A stretch of DNA of 64,000 nt from Rhizobium sp. Leaf453 (GCF_001425605.1 NZ_LMRG01000028.1:124001-188000), one strand, 5' to 3'. Counted from the stretch's first letter, positions 7,814 to 16,944 are shown. Numbers and translations are program-made. The notes: generated by a model not told the origin, from the letters alone.

Positions 7814-8105
7814 CTAGAGCGGACGCTCCCGAGTAACATCGTAAGCGTTCAGGTCACCCTTCATCCTGCCCTCCCATTTCCGGAGGAATGCCCGAGTCTC
7901 GTCCGTCTCCAAATGAACCTGCAGGGCGTCCTCATCCTGCCAGCGTTCGGCGACGAGAAAGCGTCCGGCAGTTCTGTCGTCCAGGCTTATGCCATAGAAG
8001 AGGCAGCCTTTCGGCTCTCGTGCTACGGATGATCTCCTGAACATCGGCGTCGAAATCGTCGACCTCGGAGGGATCGACGTGAAGGTAACCCATCAGAACG
8101 AGCAT
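7814..8105 (-). pseudogene. Antibiotic-biosynthesis-monooxygenase (YgiN-like) gene, frameshifted
   Basis: Two reading frames make one typical ~96-aa ABM/YgiN quinol-monooxygenase-like protein. The first runs MLVLMGYLHVDPSEVDDF...IIRST from an ATG at 8105. The second continues EPKGCLFYGISLDDRTAGRF...GRFLVAERWQ to the stop at 7814. The frame changes near 8028 within ACGAGAGCC; removing one A there restores a continuous R-S-T-E-P-K-G-C. The start lies 2 bp after the stop of the quinone reductase (TGATAATG), so the pair was translationally coupled. This is either a recent inactivation or a sequencing error. Confidence 0.75.
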
Positions 8106-8107
8106 TA

Positions 8108-9121
8108 TCACGCCACCGTCAGGACTATCTTGCCCTGGATATGTCCGTCGGCGGCCCGTTCATGGGCCTTGCGGGCATCGGCGAGCGGGAAGGTGCTATC
8201 CAAAACGACACGGATCGATCCGTTATCAAGCAATCGACCAAGCTCATTCAGTTGCGCGCCGTTGGAGCGGACTTGAGTTGTGGAGACCGTAACACCGAGC
8301 CTTTCCGCCTCGTCTGCACCAGAAAATCCGAGAGGAAAGATAGGAAACAGCGCTCCGCCACGTCTCAGCGTACGCAGAAAGCGGCCCGTGGTCGGCCCAC
8401 CCAATGCATCAACGACGAGATCGAGATCGCTGGCGACGTCCTCGGGCGCGGTCTTCTTGTAGTCGATGAACTCGTCGGCACCGAGATCGCGCAGCAGCGC
8501 CTCGTGCTTGCCGGACGCTACAGCGATGACATGCGCCCCCTTCAGCTTGGCGATCTGAACCGCAAAATGCCCGACGCCGCCTGCGGCTCCGTTGACCAGC
8601 ACAGTCTTGCCGTCGAGCGGCGCCGGCTCGTGCCGGTTCGGCTGAAGCGGGTTGGGTTCATCATGGCCCACATCGACCATGAACTGCCATGCGGTCAGCA
8701 GCGACATGGGTGCCGCGGCCGCATGCAGATGATCGATGCCGGCAGGTTTGAGCGCCAGATCCGATGCCGGCACGCTGACATATTCGGCATAGGCCTTGCT
8801 CTCGCCGACGCTGAAAAACCGGACCATGGAATAGACCGCATCCCCGACGGAAAAGCCCTCCACATCATCCGCAACCGCCTCGACAATGCCGGAAATGTCC
8901 GTGCCCAGGATGATTGGGAAGGATACCTGCGGCCGCCATTCCGGCGGCAACGCCTTGTAGCCATCGCGAAGATACCAGTCTGGCGGGTTGAGCCCGACGG
9001 CGTGGACGCGGACAAGCACTTCTCCCGGCTGGACATCAGGCTTCGGCGCATCCTCGTACACGAGCACGTCCGGACCGCCAAACGCGTGGATTCGGATCGC
9101 TTTCATTGTTTCGCTGGACAT
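8108..9121 (-). CDS. NADPH:quinone reductase, zinc-type MDR family
   Basis: 337-aa medium-chain dehydrogenase/reductase that reduces quinones or enones with NADPH. The GroES-like domain comes first (MKAIRIHAFGGPDVLVYED, VGLNPPDWYLRDG). The Rossmann motif VLVNGAAGGVGHFAVQIAKL lies near residue 155. The structural zinc cysteines of classical alcohol dehydrogenases are absent, as usual for this branch. The start was placed at MSSETMKAIR because GGAG lies 7 nt upstream. It is followed by the frameshifted monooxygenase gene and is divergent from a TetR gene, with three shared operators between. Confidence 0.93.
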   Translation of the reverse strand: MSSETMKAIRIHAFGGPDVLVYEDAPKPDVQPGEVLVRVHAVGLNPPDWYLRDGYKALPPEWRPQVSFPIILGTDISGIVEAVADDVEGFSVGDAVYSMVRFFSVGESKAYAEYVSVPASDLALKPAGIDHLHAAAAPMSLLTAWQFMVDVGHDEPNPLQPNRHEPAPLDGKTVLVNGAAGGVGHFAVQIAKLKGAHVIAVASGKHEALLRDLGADEFIDYKKTAPEDVASDLDLVVDALGGPTTGRFLRTLRRGGALFPIFPLGFSGADEAERLGVTVSTTQVRSNGAQLNELGRLLDNGSIRVVLDSTFPLADARKAHERAADGHIQGKIVLTVA

Positions 9122-9156
9122 CGCTTTCTCCATTCAGATCGATGTGCTACAAAATC

Positions 9157-9212
9157 GGAGCACTGCCCCGAATTATCCGGAGCGATGCTCCATATAATGG
9201 GAGCGCCGCTCC
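9157..9212. promoter_or_regulatory. Triple TetR-type operator with embedded -10 element
   Basis: Three copies of GGAGC-N3-GCTCC lie in the divergent promoter: 9157-9169 (right arm GCCCC, one mismatch), 9179-9191 (perfect) and 9200-9212 (perfect). Centres are 22 and 21 bp apart, two helical turns. A TATAAT sequence at 9193-9198 sits between sites 2 and 3 and is a likely -10 for the tetR gene, so binding would block it. Confidence 0.8.
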
Positions 9213-9229
9213 GTTTGTCAAGAGTCGCT

Positions 9230-9784
9230 ATGAGAACCGACGCAAAAAAGAACTACGAGCACCTTCTCGCCGTCGCCCGCGAACTGTTCAGGGGAGGGGG
9301 CGCCGATACATCGCTGCGGGATGTCGCGCGCAAGGCCGGTGTGGGAGACGGGACGCTCTACCGCCATTTCCCAACACGGGAAGCGCTGCTCGAAGCCCTG
9401 CTCCGCGACAGCTTTGAAGCGCTGGCGCAAAGGGCCGATGAACTGGAGCGATCGGATGACGCCGGAAAGGCGTTGACGACATGGCTGCATGAAGCCGTCG
9501 CGATGACGCACGATTACAGTGGTGCCATTGCCGCAATGGTCGCGGCCATCGCGGATGAAAATTCCGCGCTCCACACATCCTGTGTGACACTCAAGACGGC
9601 CGGCACGCGGATTCTGGAACGCGCCCAGGAAAAGGGACAGGCGCGCGCCGATATGGATGGCAACGATCTGTTCGCGCTGATCAGCGCGCTGGCCTGGCTT
9701 GCGGACCAGCCGCCGCTGGTGCCTCGCGCCGATCATGTATTCGACATCATCGCAAGCGCGATTCTGATACCGCAAAAGGCCTGA
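9230..9784 (+). CDS. TetR family transcriptional regulator
   Basis: 184-aa repressor. The HTH is visible in residues 10-55 (ARELFRGGGADTSLRDVARK then GVGDGTLYRHFPTREALLEA). The C-terminal part is a TetR_C ligand domain (LFALISALAWLADQPP). The start at MRTDAKKNYE fits the family; the longer open frame upstream runs antisense through the quinone reductase gene and is not coding. It probably represses the divergent quinone reductase operon and itself through three operators. The inducer could be a quinone or other electrophile (inference). Confidence 0.94.
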   Translation: MRTDAKKNYEHLLAVARELFRGGGADTSLRDVARKAGVGDGTLYRHFPTREALLEALLRDSFEALAQRADELERSDDAGKALTTWLHEAVAMTHDYSGAIAAMVAAIADENSALHTSCVTLKTAGTRILERAQEKGQARADMDGNDLFALISALAWLADQPPLVPRADHVFDIIASAILIPQKA

Positions 9785-9796
9785 TGAGACGGAAAT

Positions 9797-10282
9797 CTAC
9801 CGGATCAGGAACGGCGTCTCGTAGAAGTGCTCTTCCAGATTGACGCCATCGCCGCCGCGATCGACCACGGCGAAATCGGAGATGCCATCGAGCGGTGTCA
9901 GGATGCCGTGCCAGACGTTGCGGCCGATATTCACGCCCTGTCCGGGGGCCGTTTTGAACGCGATCGGCTCGCCCGGCCCGTCGGGCGTTTCCTGCGCGAC
10001 GACGACAAGGAATGGATGCTCGCTCAGCGGAATGAACGCCTGGCTGCCGAGCGGATGCCGCTCGACCATGCCAAGTTCCAGCGGCAGAGGATAGGGCTCG
10101 CCGCGCAGCAGGCTGATCATCGGCCGCGCCTTCTCGCCCGTCGTCTCGATCTTCGCCAGATCATGGTAGCGGACGCATTTGCCGGCATTGATCAGAAAAT
10201 TCTGTGCGCCCTCTGTTTCCAGAACTTCGCCGAAAGGGGCGAAGGCTTCGCGGGTCAGCGGCTGGATATCGATCGTCTTCAT
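9797..10282 (-). CDS. allA: Ureidoglycolate lyase
   Basis: 161-aa cupin-fold enzyme that splits (S)-ureidoglycolate into glyoxylate and urea, the last step of ureide catabolism. The family pattern is clear: PLTREAFAPFGEVLE at the start, MVERHPLGSQAFIPL in the middle, and NVWHGILTPL followed by FAVVDRGG near the end. Length equals the family norm. It lies 11 bp downstream of the PuuE-UraD fusion gene and is surely co-transcribed with it. Confidence 0.95.
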   Translation of the reverse strand: MKTIDIQPLTREAFAPFGEVLETEGAQNFLINAGKCVRYHDLAKIETTGEKARPMISLLRGEPYPLPLELGMVERHPLGSQAFIPLSEHPFLVVVAQETPDGPGEPIAFKTAPGQGVNIGRNVWHGILTPLDGISDFAVVDRGGDGVNLEEHFYETPFLIR

Positions 10283-10293
10283 GATCGCCCCTT

Positions 10294-11712
10294 TCAGTTC
10301 GGCAGCATGTCGGTGAGGCGCAGCAGGGCGATCCGCTCGACCTGGCGGCAGGCAGTCGAAAATTCCGTCTGCCAGTCATTGCCGATCCGCCGCTTGAAGG
10401 CCGCCAGGATATCCGCCTTGCCGAGCCCGCGCACGGCAATGATGAAGGGAAATCCGAACGTCTTGACGTAACGGCCGTTGAGGATGTTGAATTCCTCTCG
10501 CTCGCCATCCGTCAGGGCATCGAGCCCGGCAGAAGCCTGTTCGCTGGTTGAGCTTTCGGTCAAACGCTTGGCCTGTGCCAGCTTTCCAGCAAGATCCGGA
10601 TGGGCGTTCAACACGGCCAACCGCTCCGCTTCGCTCGCGGCGCGAAACACCGCCGACAGCGCCGTATGAAGACCGACCGCCGTATCGTTGACGGCGCCAA
10701 GTTCGCCGGCAAAGGCCCGCTTGGCGATCCAGTCGGAATGCTCGAAGACGCCACCGAACCGGGCGACGAAATCCTCCTCCGCCAAACGGGACGGCCGGTT
10801 TTCATTGGGCTGGAACGGAAATGCGGTTGCCCAATGCTCGGCGATATCGATCCGACGCGCGATCCAGACCTTGTCATGGCTTTTCAGATAATCGATGAAG
10901 CGCATCAGCGCCGCGGCGCGCCCCGGCCGCCCAGCCAGCCGGCAGTGCAGACCGATATTCATCATCTTCGGCGCGCCTTGCGCCCCTTCGGCATAGAGCA
11001 CATCGAACGTATCCTTCAGATAGCTGAAGAACTGGTCACCGCTGTTGAACCCTTGCGCGGTGGCGAAACGCATGTCGTTGGTGTCGAGCGTGTAGGGAAT
11101 GACCAGTTGATGCTTGTCGCCACGCTCGTGCCAGTAGGGCAGGTCGTCGGCATAGCTGTCGGAGACATAGGCGAAGCCGACTTCTTCTGTCACCAGATCA
11201 ACGGTGTTGTCCGAACAGCGCCCCGTGTACCAGCCGCGCGGCCGCTCACCGGTGACGACCGTGTGCAGCCGGATCGCCTCGGCGATCTGCCTACGCTCTT
11301 CGGTCGGGTCCATGTCCTTGTGCTCGACCCATTTCAAACCGTGCGAGGCGATTTCCCAATTGGCCTTTTGCATTGCCGCCACCTGTTCAGGCGAGCGCTT
11401 GAGTGCCGTGGCGACACCATAGACGGTTACGGGAACATTCCGCTCCGTCAGCAGTCGATACAGCCGCCAGAAACCGGCGCGAGCGCCGTATTCGTAGATC
11501 GATTCCATGTTCCAGTGGCGTTGTCCCGGCCATGCCTGGGCGCCGACGATTTCCGAGAGAAAGGCCTCCGAGGCGATATCCCCGTGCAGGACGTTATTCT
11601 CGCCGCCTTCCTCGTAATTGACGACGAACTGAACGGCGATGCGGGCATCGTTCGGCCAGACAGCACCGGGCGTCTTCGCGCCATAGCCCTGCAGATCGCG
11701 GGGATATCTCAT
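10294..11712 (-). CDS. puuE: Bifunctional allantoinase PuuE / OHCU decarboxylase UraD
   Basis: 472-aa fusion of two purine enzymes. Residues 1-~300 are the metal-independent allantoinase PuuE (polysaccharide-deacetylase fold; MRYPRDLQGYG, QFVVNYEEGGE, GWYTGRCSDNT). Residues ~310-472 are OHCU decarboxylase (AHPDLAGKL; SSTSEQASAGL; FGFPFIIAVRG), which makes S-allantoin from 2-oxo-4-hydroxy-4-carboxy-5-ureidoimidazoline. Fusion lets the product of the C-terminal domain feed the N-terminal one. The Shine-Dalgarno is GGAGGAGG. It is divergent from uraH, with the purine motif between them. Confidence 0.95.
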   Translation of the reverse strand: MRYPRDLQGYGAKTPGAVWPNDARIAVQFVVNYEEGGENNVLHGDIASEAFLSEIVGAQAWPGQRHWNMESIYEYGARAGFWRLYRLLTERNVPVTVYGVATALKRSPEQVAAMQKANWEIASHGLKWVEHKDMDPTEERRQIAEAIRLHTVVTGERPRGWYTGRCSDNTVDLVTEEVGFAYVSDSYADDLPYWHERGDKHQLVIPYTLDTNDMRFATAQGFNSGDQFFSYLKDTFDVLYAEGAQGAPKMMNIGLHCRLAGRPGRAAALMRFIDYLKSHDKVWIARRIDIAEHWATAFPFQPNENRPSRLAEEDFVARFGGVFEHSDWIAKRAFAGELGAVNDTAVGLHTALSAVFRAASEAERLAVLNAHPDLAGKLAQAKRLTESSTSEQASAGLDALTDGEREEFNILNGRYVKTFGFPFIIAVRGLGKADILAAFKRRIGNDWQTEFSTACRQVERIALLRLTDMLPN

Positions 11713-11775
11713 GGAATTGCCTCCTCCAAATCATGTGATCGGGCAATTTCTAACCAGAAAACGCGCGCGCCATTC

Positions 11776-11798
11776 CCCCTCAAAATTTTGAAAGTCTC
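11776..11798 (+). promoter_or_regulatory. Purine-regulon motif, copy 2 (puuE-uraH divergent promoter)
   Basis: CCCCTCAAAATTTTGAAAGT is followed by CTC. The core TCAAAATTTTGA (11780-11791) is a perfect 12-bp palindrome. It is ~65 bp from the puuE start on one side and ~80 bp from the uraH start on the other, so one site could serve both. It is closely similar to 4941-4963. Confidence 0.55.
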
Positions 11799-11877
11799 GA
11801 AGGATCAGGGCGCTACCGCAGGGAAGTGGGCTGGTCGATAGTGACCGCACCAATGCAGTCTTCGGGAGGTGAATCGC

Positions 11878-12237
11878 ATGCAATCAGGAACAGCCGGGCG
11901 GCTGACGACCCATGTGCTGGATACCGCACTCGGCAAACCGGCCGAAAACCTGCGCATCGACCTTTTCCGCATAGACGGCGAGCGCGCCGTGCCGATCGGC
12001 ACAACCCGCACCAATGATGACGGCCGCTGTGATGCACCGCTCCTGAGCGGCGAAACAATGAAGCCCGGAACTTATGAACTGCGCTTCCATGCCGGCGGCT
12101 ATCTCGGCCATGCGAGCGGAGACGTGCCGTTCCTCGACATCATTCCCATCCGCTTCGGCATCGCCGATTCGTCGGCGCACTACCACGTGCCGTTGCTGCT
12201 GTCGCCCTACAGCTATTCTACCTATCGCGGGAGCTGA
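11878..12237 (+). CDS. uraH: 5-hydroxyisourate hydrolase (transthyretin-like)
   Basis: 119-aa transthyretin-related enzyme converting 5-hydroxyisourate to OHCU. It has the N-terminal [13 protein letters not shown] motif and the diagnostic C-terminal YRGS. The ATG at 11878 is 8 nt after GGGAGG; an in-frame GTG at 11869 overlaps that site and is less likely. No signal peptide is seen, so it acts in the cytoplasm. It heads the uraH-xdhABC operon and is separated from xdhA by 3 bp. Confidence 0.95.
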   Translation: MQSGTAGRLTTHVLDTALGKPAENLRIDLFRIDGERAVPIGTTRTNDDGRCDAPLLSGETMKPGTYELRFHAGGYLGHASGDVPFLDIIPIRFGIADSSAHYHVPLLLSPYSYSTYRGS

Positions 12238-12240
12238 GCC

Positions 12241-13716
12241 ATGACTGTCCAGATTCGCAGTTCCATCCGCTTCCTGCTCAATCATCGTTTGGTAGAGCTT
12301 TCGGCCGTGTCGGCGGTCCAGACCCTGCTCGATTTCCTGCGACTCGACCGCAATCTGCGCGGCACCAAGGAAGGCTGCGCCGAGGGCGATTGCGGCGCCT
12401 GCACCGTGCTGGTCGGCCGGCTTCTTGAAGGGCGGCTGAAATACGAGAGCGTCAATGCCTGCATCCGGTTCGTCGGCTCGCTCGATGGCTGCCATGTCGT
12501 CACGGTGGATTCGCTTGCCCAGCCCGGCGGCCCACTGCATCCCGTACAGCAGGCGATGGTCGAGACCCATGCCTCGCAATGCGGCTTCTGCACGCCGGGT
12601 TTCGTCATGTCGCTTTATGGCCTGTGGATGGAAAATCCGAAGCCGTCTGTCGCCGAGATCGAAAAGGCGCTGCAAGGCAATCTCTGTCGCTGCACCGGCT
12701 ATGCCGCCATCATCCGCGCCGCCGAAGCCGTGTCGGTCATCGGCGATCTCGACCGCGATCCGCTGATCGCGGAGCGCGCGACGATCATCCAGAAACTGGA
12801 AAGCCTGAAGGATGGCAAACGCGTCGAGATCGGCGAGGGATCCGAGCGCTTCCTGCTGCCGGCCTCCGTCGATGATCTCGCCGAAATCTATGTAGCCGAG
12901 CCGAAGGCGCGAATCGTCGCCGGGTCGACCGATGTCGGCCTGTGGGTGACGAAATTCATGCGCGATATCGCGCCGGTCGTGCATCTCAGCCATCTCGACG
13001 AATTGCGCCGCATCGTGGTCGATGAGACCGGCATCACTTTCGGCGCCGGCGTCAGCTACACGGAATCCTTCCCGCTGATCTCGAAACATTTCCCTCAGCT
13101 CACCGAACTGTGGAACCGCATCGGCGGCCAGCAGGTGCGCAATATGGGCACGATTGGCGGCAACATCGCCAACGGCTCGCCGATCGGCGATACGCCGCCG
13201 GCACTGATTGCGCTCGGTGCATCCGTCGTGCTGCGTCTGGGCAAAAAACGGCGCACGGTTCTGCTCGAAGATTTCTTCATCGAATATGGCAAACAGGATC
13301 GCCAGCCCGGCGAATTCGTTGAGGCCGTAAAAATTCCATTCCTACCCGAGAATGCGCTTTACGCCGTCTATAAAATCACCAAGCGACTGGACGAGGACAT
13401 CTCCGCAGTCTGCGGCGCCTTCCGCCTGACAGTCGATGGGGCCGGAACCGTCACGGACGCAGTGATCGCCTATGGCGGGATGGCAGGAACGCCAAAGCGA
13501 GCGTCCCATGCCGAGTCGGCACTAACTGGAACTGCCTGGACCGAGGCAAGCACCGAAGCCGCCATGGAAGCCTTGGCACAGGATTACACCCCTCTCACCG
13601 ACTGGCGCGCTTCGGCCGATTACCGCCTTCTGGTGGCGAAAAACCTTCTGCGCCGCTTCTATCTGGAAACGAAGGGCGACGAGCCGGTGCGGCTCGACCG
13701 CAAGCAGGCTGTGTGA
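12241..13716 (+). CDS. xdhA: Xanthine dehydrogenase small subunit (2Fe-2S/FAD)
   Basis: 491-aa subunit carrying two 2Fe-2S clusters and FAD. The plant-type cluster is seen as CAEGDCGACTVL near residue 45. The helical second cluster is seen as CGFCTPGF with GNLCRCTGY near residues 115-155. The FAD-binding domain follows (RIVAGSTDVGLW, NMGTIGGNIANGSPIGD), then the CO-dehydrogenase-flavoprotein C-terminal domain. It passes electrons from the molybdenum subunit to NAD+. It lies 3 bp after uraH and 10 bp before xdhB. Confidence 0.97.
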   Translation: MTVQIRSSIRFLLNHRLVELSAVSAVQTLLDFLRLDRNLRGTKEGCAEGDCGACTVLVGRLLEGRLKYESVNACIRFVGSLDGCHVVTVDSLAQPGGPLHPVQQAMVETHASQCGFCTPGFVMSLYGLWMENPKPSVAEIEKALQGNLCRCTGYAAIIRAAEAVSVIGDLDRDPLIAERATIIQKLESLKDGKRVEIGEGSERFLLPASVDDLAEIYVAEPKARIVAGSTDVGLWVTKFMRDIAPVVHLSHLDELRRIVVDETGITFGAGVSYTESFPLISKHFPQLTELWNRIGGQQVRNMGTIGGNIANGSPIGDTPPALIALGASVVLRLGKKRRTVLLEDFFIEYGKQDRQPGEFVEAVKIPFLPENALYAVYKITKRLDEDISAVCGAFRLTVDGAGTVTDAVIAYGGMAGTPKRASHAESALTGTAWTEASTEAAMEALAQDYTPLTDWRASADYRLLVAKNLLRRFYLETKGDEPVRLDRKQAV

Positions 13717-13726
13717 GGAGAAGATC

Positions 13727-16063
13727 ATGAACGTCATGCAGCCCATCGAGCGTATCCGCGGCGGCGTCCACGAAAACGAGCGCCATGAATCCGGCCACAA
13801 GCATGTGACCGGAACCGCCGAATATATCGACGATATTCCGGAACCTGCCGGTACACTCCACGCCTATCTCGGCCTATCCCAGCGTGCCCATGCGCAAATC
13901 CTTTCGATCGATTTCGAGCCCGTCCTGTCGGCTCCCGGCGTCCTCGGGATCCTGACGGCCGACGACATCACCGGCGAGAATGACGTCAGCCCGGCGCACA
14001 AGCACGACGATCCGGTCTTTGCGACCGACAAGGTCGAGTTTCACGGCCAGCCGATCTTCGCCGTCATCGCCGAAACCCGCGATGAGGCCCGTCGCGCAGC
14101 CGCCAGGGTCAGGATCGACTATCAGGACCTGCCGCACGTCACCGACGTTCTGGAAGCGGCAGCTGCCAATTACCCGCTGGTCATCGATCCGCTGAAGCTG
14201 GAGCGCGGCGATATCGCAGCCGGCTTTGCCAAGGCAAAGAACATTCTCGAAGGAGAGATGCGCATCGGCGGGCAGGATCATTTCTACCTCGAGGGCCACA
14301 TCTCCTTCGCCATCCCCGGTGAAGACGACGAAATTCTGCTCTACTCGTCGACTCAGCACCCGAGCGAAACCCAGCACATGGTCGGCCAGGTTCTCGGTGT
14401 CGCTTCCAATGCCGTCACCATCAATGTGCGCCGCATGGGCGGGGCCTTTGGCGGTAAGGAAACGCAGGCGAACCTGTTTGCAGCTGTCGCCGCACTCGCC
14501 GCCCGCAAATATCGCCGCGCCGTCAAGATCCGCCCGGATCGCGACGACGACATGACGGCGACCGGCAAGCGCCACGATTTCCATGTCGGCTACAAGGTCG
14601 GCTTCGATGATGATGGCCGGATCGAGGCTGTCGATGCGACGTTCTCGGCCCGTTGCGGCTTCTCCGCCGACCTTTCTGGCCCGGTCACCGACCGCGCCCT
14701 GTTCCATGCCGACAATTGCTATTTCTATCCGCATGTCCGGCTACGCTCGCGGCCATTGAAGACCAACACCGTCTCCAACACAGCTTTCCGTGGCTTCGGC
14801 GGGCCGCAGGGCATGGTCGGCGGCGAGCGGATGATCGAGGAGGTCGCCTATGCGCTTGGCAAGGACCCGCTGGAAATCCGCAAACTGAATTTCTACGGCG
14901 GCGGGGGGCGCAATCTGACTCCCTATCACCAGACCGTCGAGGACAACATCATCGGCCGGATCATCGACGAGCTGGAAACGTCCTGCGATTATGCCGCGCG
15001 GCGTGAGGCAGTGCTGGCCTTCAATCGCAAGAGCCAAATCATCAAGCGCGGCATCGCGCTGACGCCGGTGAAATTCGGCATCTCCTTCACCAAGACCGAG
15101 TACAACCAGGCCGGCGCGCTGGTGCATGTCTATGCCGATGGTTCGATCCATCTGAACCATGGCGGCACGGAGATGGGGCAGGGGCTCTACACCAAGGTCG
15201 CGCAGGTCGTGGCCGACGAATTCCAGGTCGATCTCGACCGGATCAAGGTGACGGCGACCACCACCGGCAAGGTGCCGAACACTTCGGCGACGGCAGCTTC
15301 CTCCGGTTCCGACCTCAACGGCATGGCCGCCGCCAACGCGGCCCAGCAGATCAAGGCACGACTGGTAACCTTCGCCGCCGAACGCTGGGGCGTCAGCGAG
15401 AAGGACGTTGCCTTCGAGCCGAACACGATTCGTATCGGTGCCGAACGCATGGCCTTTTCGGATTTCATCAAGATCGCCTATGGATCGCGCATCCAGCTAT
15501 CGGCCGCCGGCTACTACAAGACGCCGAAGATCCACTGGAACCGTTCGGAAGGCCGGGGCCGCCCGTTCTTCTATTATGCCTATGGCGCCTCCTGCTCAGA
15601 GGTCAGCATCGACACATTGACCGGCGAATATCAGGTGGATCGCACCGACGTGCTGCACGATGTCGGCAAGTCGCTCAATCCGGCGCTGGATATCGGTCAG
15701 GTCGAAGGTGCCTTCGTGCAGGGCATGGGCTGGCTGACAACGGAGGAATTGTGGTGGGACGCAAAGGGGCGGCTGCGCACCCATGCGCCGTCCACCTACA
15801 AGATCCCGCTCGCCTCCGACCGGCCGCGCATCTTCAACGTCAAGCTGGCCGAATGGTCGGTCAACCGGGAGGAGACCATCCGCCGCTCCAAGGCCGTGGG
15901 TGAACCGCCCTTCATGCTGCCGATCTCGGTTCTGGAAGCAATCTCGATGGCGGCGGCCAGCGTTGCGGAGTATCGTATCGCGCCGCGCCTCGATGCACCG
16001 GCAACACCGGAGCGGGTGTTGCTCGCCATTGAGCGAATGCGCCGCGCGGCAAGGAACGGGTGA
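13727..16063 (+). CDS. xdhB: Xanthine dehydrogenase molybdopterin subunit
   Basis: 778-aa catalytic subunit that hydroxylates hypoxanthine and xanthine to urate at the molybdenum cofactor. N-terminal aldehyde-oxidase a/b hammerhead domain (HVTGTAEYIDDIPEP), then molybdopterin-binding motifs: MGGAFGGKE near residue 240, FRGFGGPQGM near residue 352, GGTEMGQGLYTKV near residue 480. The catalytic glutamate is in AVGEPPFML near residue 727. Length is normal for the bacterial two-subunit form. Its stop overlaps the xdhC start. Confidence 0.97.
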   Translation: MNVMQPIERIRGGVHENERHESGHKHVTGTAEYIDDIPEPAGTLHAYLGLSQRAHAQILSIDFEPVLSAPGVLGILTADDITGENDVSPAHKHDDPVFATDKVEFHGQPIFAVIAETRDEARRAAARVRIDYQDLPHVTDVLEAAAANYPLVIDPLKLERGDIAAGFAKAKNILEGEMRIGGQDHFYLEGHISFAIPGEDDEILLYSSTQHPSETQHMVGQVLGVASNAVTINVRRMGGAFGGKETQANLFAAVAALAARKYRRAVKIRPDRDDDMTATGKRHDFHVGYKVGFDDDGRIEAVDATFSARCGFSADLSGPVTDRALFHADNCYFYPHVRLRSRPLKTNTVSNTAFRGFGGPQGMVGGERMIEEVAYALGKDPLEIRKLNFYGGGGRNLTPYHQTVEDNIIGRIIDELETSCDYAARREAVLAFNRKSQIIKRGIALTPVKFGISFTKTEYNQAGALVHVYADGSIHLNHGGTEMGQGLYTKVAQVVADEFQVDLDRIKVTATTTGKVPNTSATAASSGSDLNGMAAANAAQQIKARLVTFAAERWGVSEKDVAFEPNTIRIGAERMAFSDFIKIAYGSRIQLSAAGYYKTPKIHWNRSEGRGRPFFYYAYGASCSEVSIDTLTGEYQVDRTDVLHDVGKSLNPALDIGQVEGAFVQGMGWLTTEELWWDAKGRLRTHAPSTYKIPLASDRPRIFNVKLAEWSVNREETIRRSKAVGEPPFMLPISVLEAISMAAASVAEYRIAPRLDAPATPERVLLAIERMRRAARNG

Positions 16064-16944
16064 TCGGCATGGCTGCCAAGCGCGAGGACATCAGGGACTT
16101 CCTTCGCCGCGAACCGGACTGCGTGCTCGTCGAAGTAACGGGCGCCGCCGGCTCGACGCCGCGCGATACCGATGCCTGGATGCTGGTAGCGGGCGAATGC
16201 ATCTTCGGCACGATCGGCGGCGGCCAGCTGGAATATATGGCCATCGACCACGCTCGCCGTGCATTGCGGCAGAGATTGCCGGCAGAGCCGATGAATGTGC
16301 CGCTCGGCCCGGAAATCGGTCAGTGCTGCGGCGGCCGCGTCGGCCTTGCCTTCACCGCTGTGAATACCGAGCTTTCAAACCACCTGATCGCCCGCAGCGA
16401 CCGGGAAATTTCCGCCCGGCCGCATGTCTATATCTTTGGCGCCGGCCATGTCGGTGATGCGCTGGCCATGGCGCTGTCGCTGGTGCCGCTGCGCATCGTG
16501 CTGGTCGATACGCGGGAGGAAGAACTGTCGGCCTCCAATATTCCGGGCATCGAGACCTGCCTGACGGCGATGCCCGAAACTCTGGTTCGCGATGCACCAG
16601 CCGGCAGCGCCTTCGTTGTCCTCACCCATGATCACGCCCTGGATTTCCTGATCACCGCCGAGGCCCTGCGCCGCGAGGACGCCGCCTATGTCGGCATGAT
16701 CGGCTCGAAGACCAAACGCGCTACCTTCAAGAACTGGCTGTCGCGCGAAGTCGGACGCGCCGACCTGTTCAACCGCCTGATCTGCCCGATCGGCGGCACG
16801 GCTGTGAAGGACAAGAGGCCCGCGGTGATCGCCGCTCTGGCGGCGGCCGAGATCATGGCGGCGGCACTAAATTACGATCGGGACGGCGATCTTCGCTCCC
16901 CTCAAAGCAACGGCGCGTCGGCCAAATTGACCGCCTTGCGCTGA
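16060..16944 (+). CDS. xdhC: Xanthine dehydrogenase accessory protein
   Basis: 294-aa MoCo-binding chaperone that inserts the sulfurated cofactor into XdhB. XdhC/CoxI N-terminal motif GAAGSTPRDTDAWMLV, the cluster-like GQCCGGRVGLAF, and a Rossmann C-domain with VYIFGAGHVGDALAMAL and VGMIGSKTKRATF. A GTG start overlapping the xdhB stop (GTGA) has AAGGA at good spacing; an in-frame ATG at 16069 (MAAKRE) is an alternative start. It is the last gene of uraH-xdhABC. Confidence 0.95.
   Translation: MIGMAAKREDIRDFLRREPDCVLVEVTGAAGSTPRDTDAWMLVAGECIFGTIGGGQLEYMAIDHARRALRQRLPAEPMNVPLGPEIGQCCGGRVGLAFTAVNTELSNHLIARSDREISARPHVYIFGAGHVGDALAMALSLVPLRIVLVDTREEELSASNIPGIETCLTAMPETLVRDAPAGSAFVVLTHDHALDFLITAEALRREDAAYVGMIGSKTKRATFKNWLSREVGRADLFNRLICPIGGTAVKDKRPAVIAALAAAEIMAAALNYDRDGDLRSPQSNGASAKLTALR

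Noticed and set aside
8141..9229. Upstream extension of the tetR frame through the quinone reductase gene
   Set aside because: The frame is open but antisense to a clear gene. TetR homology starts exactly at the ATG at 9230.
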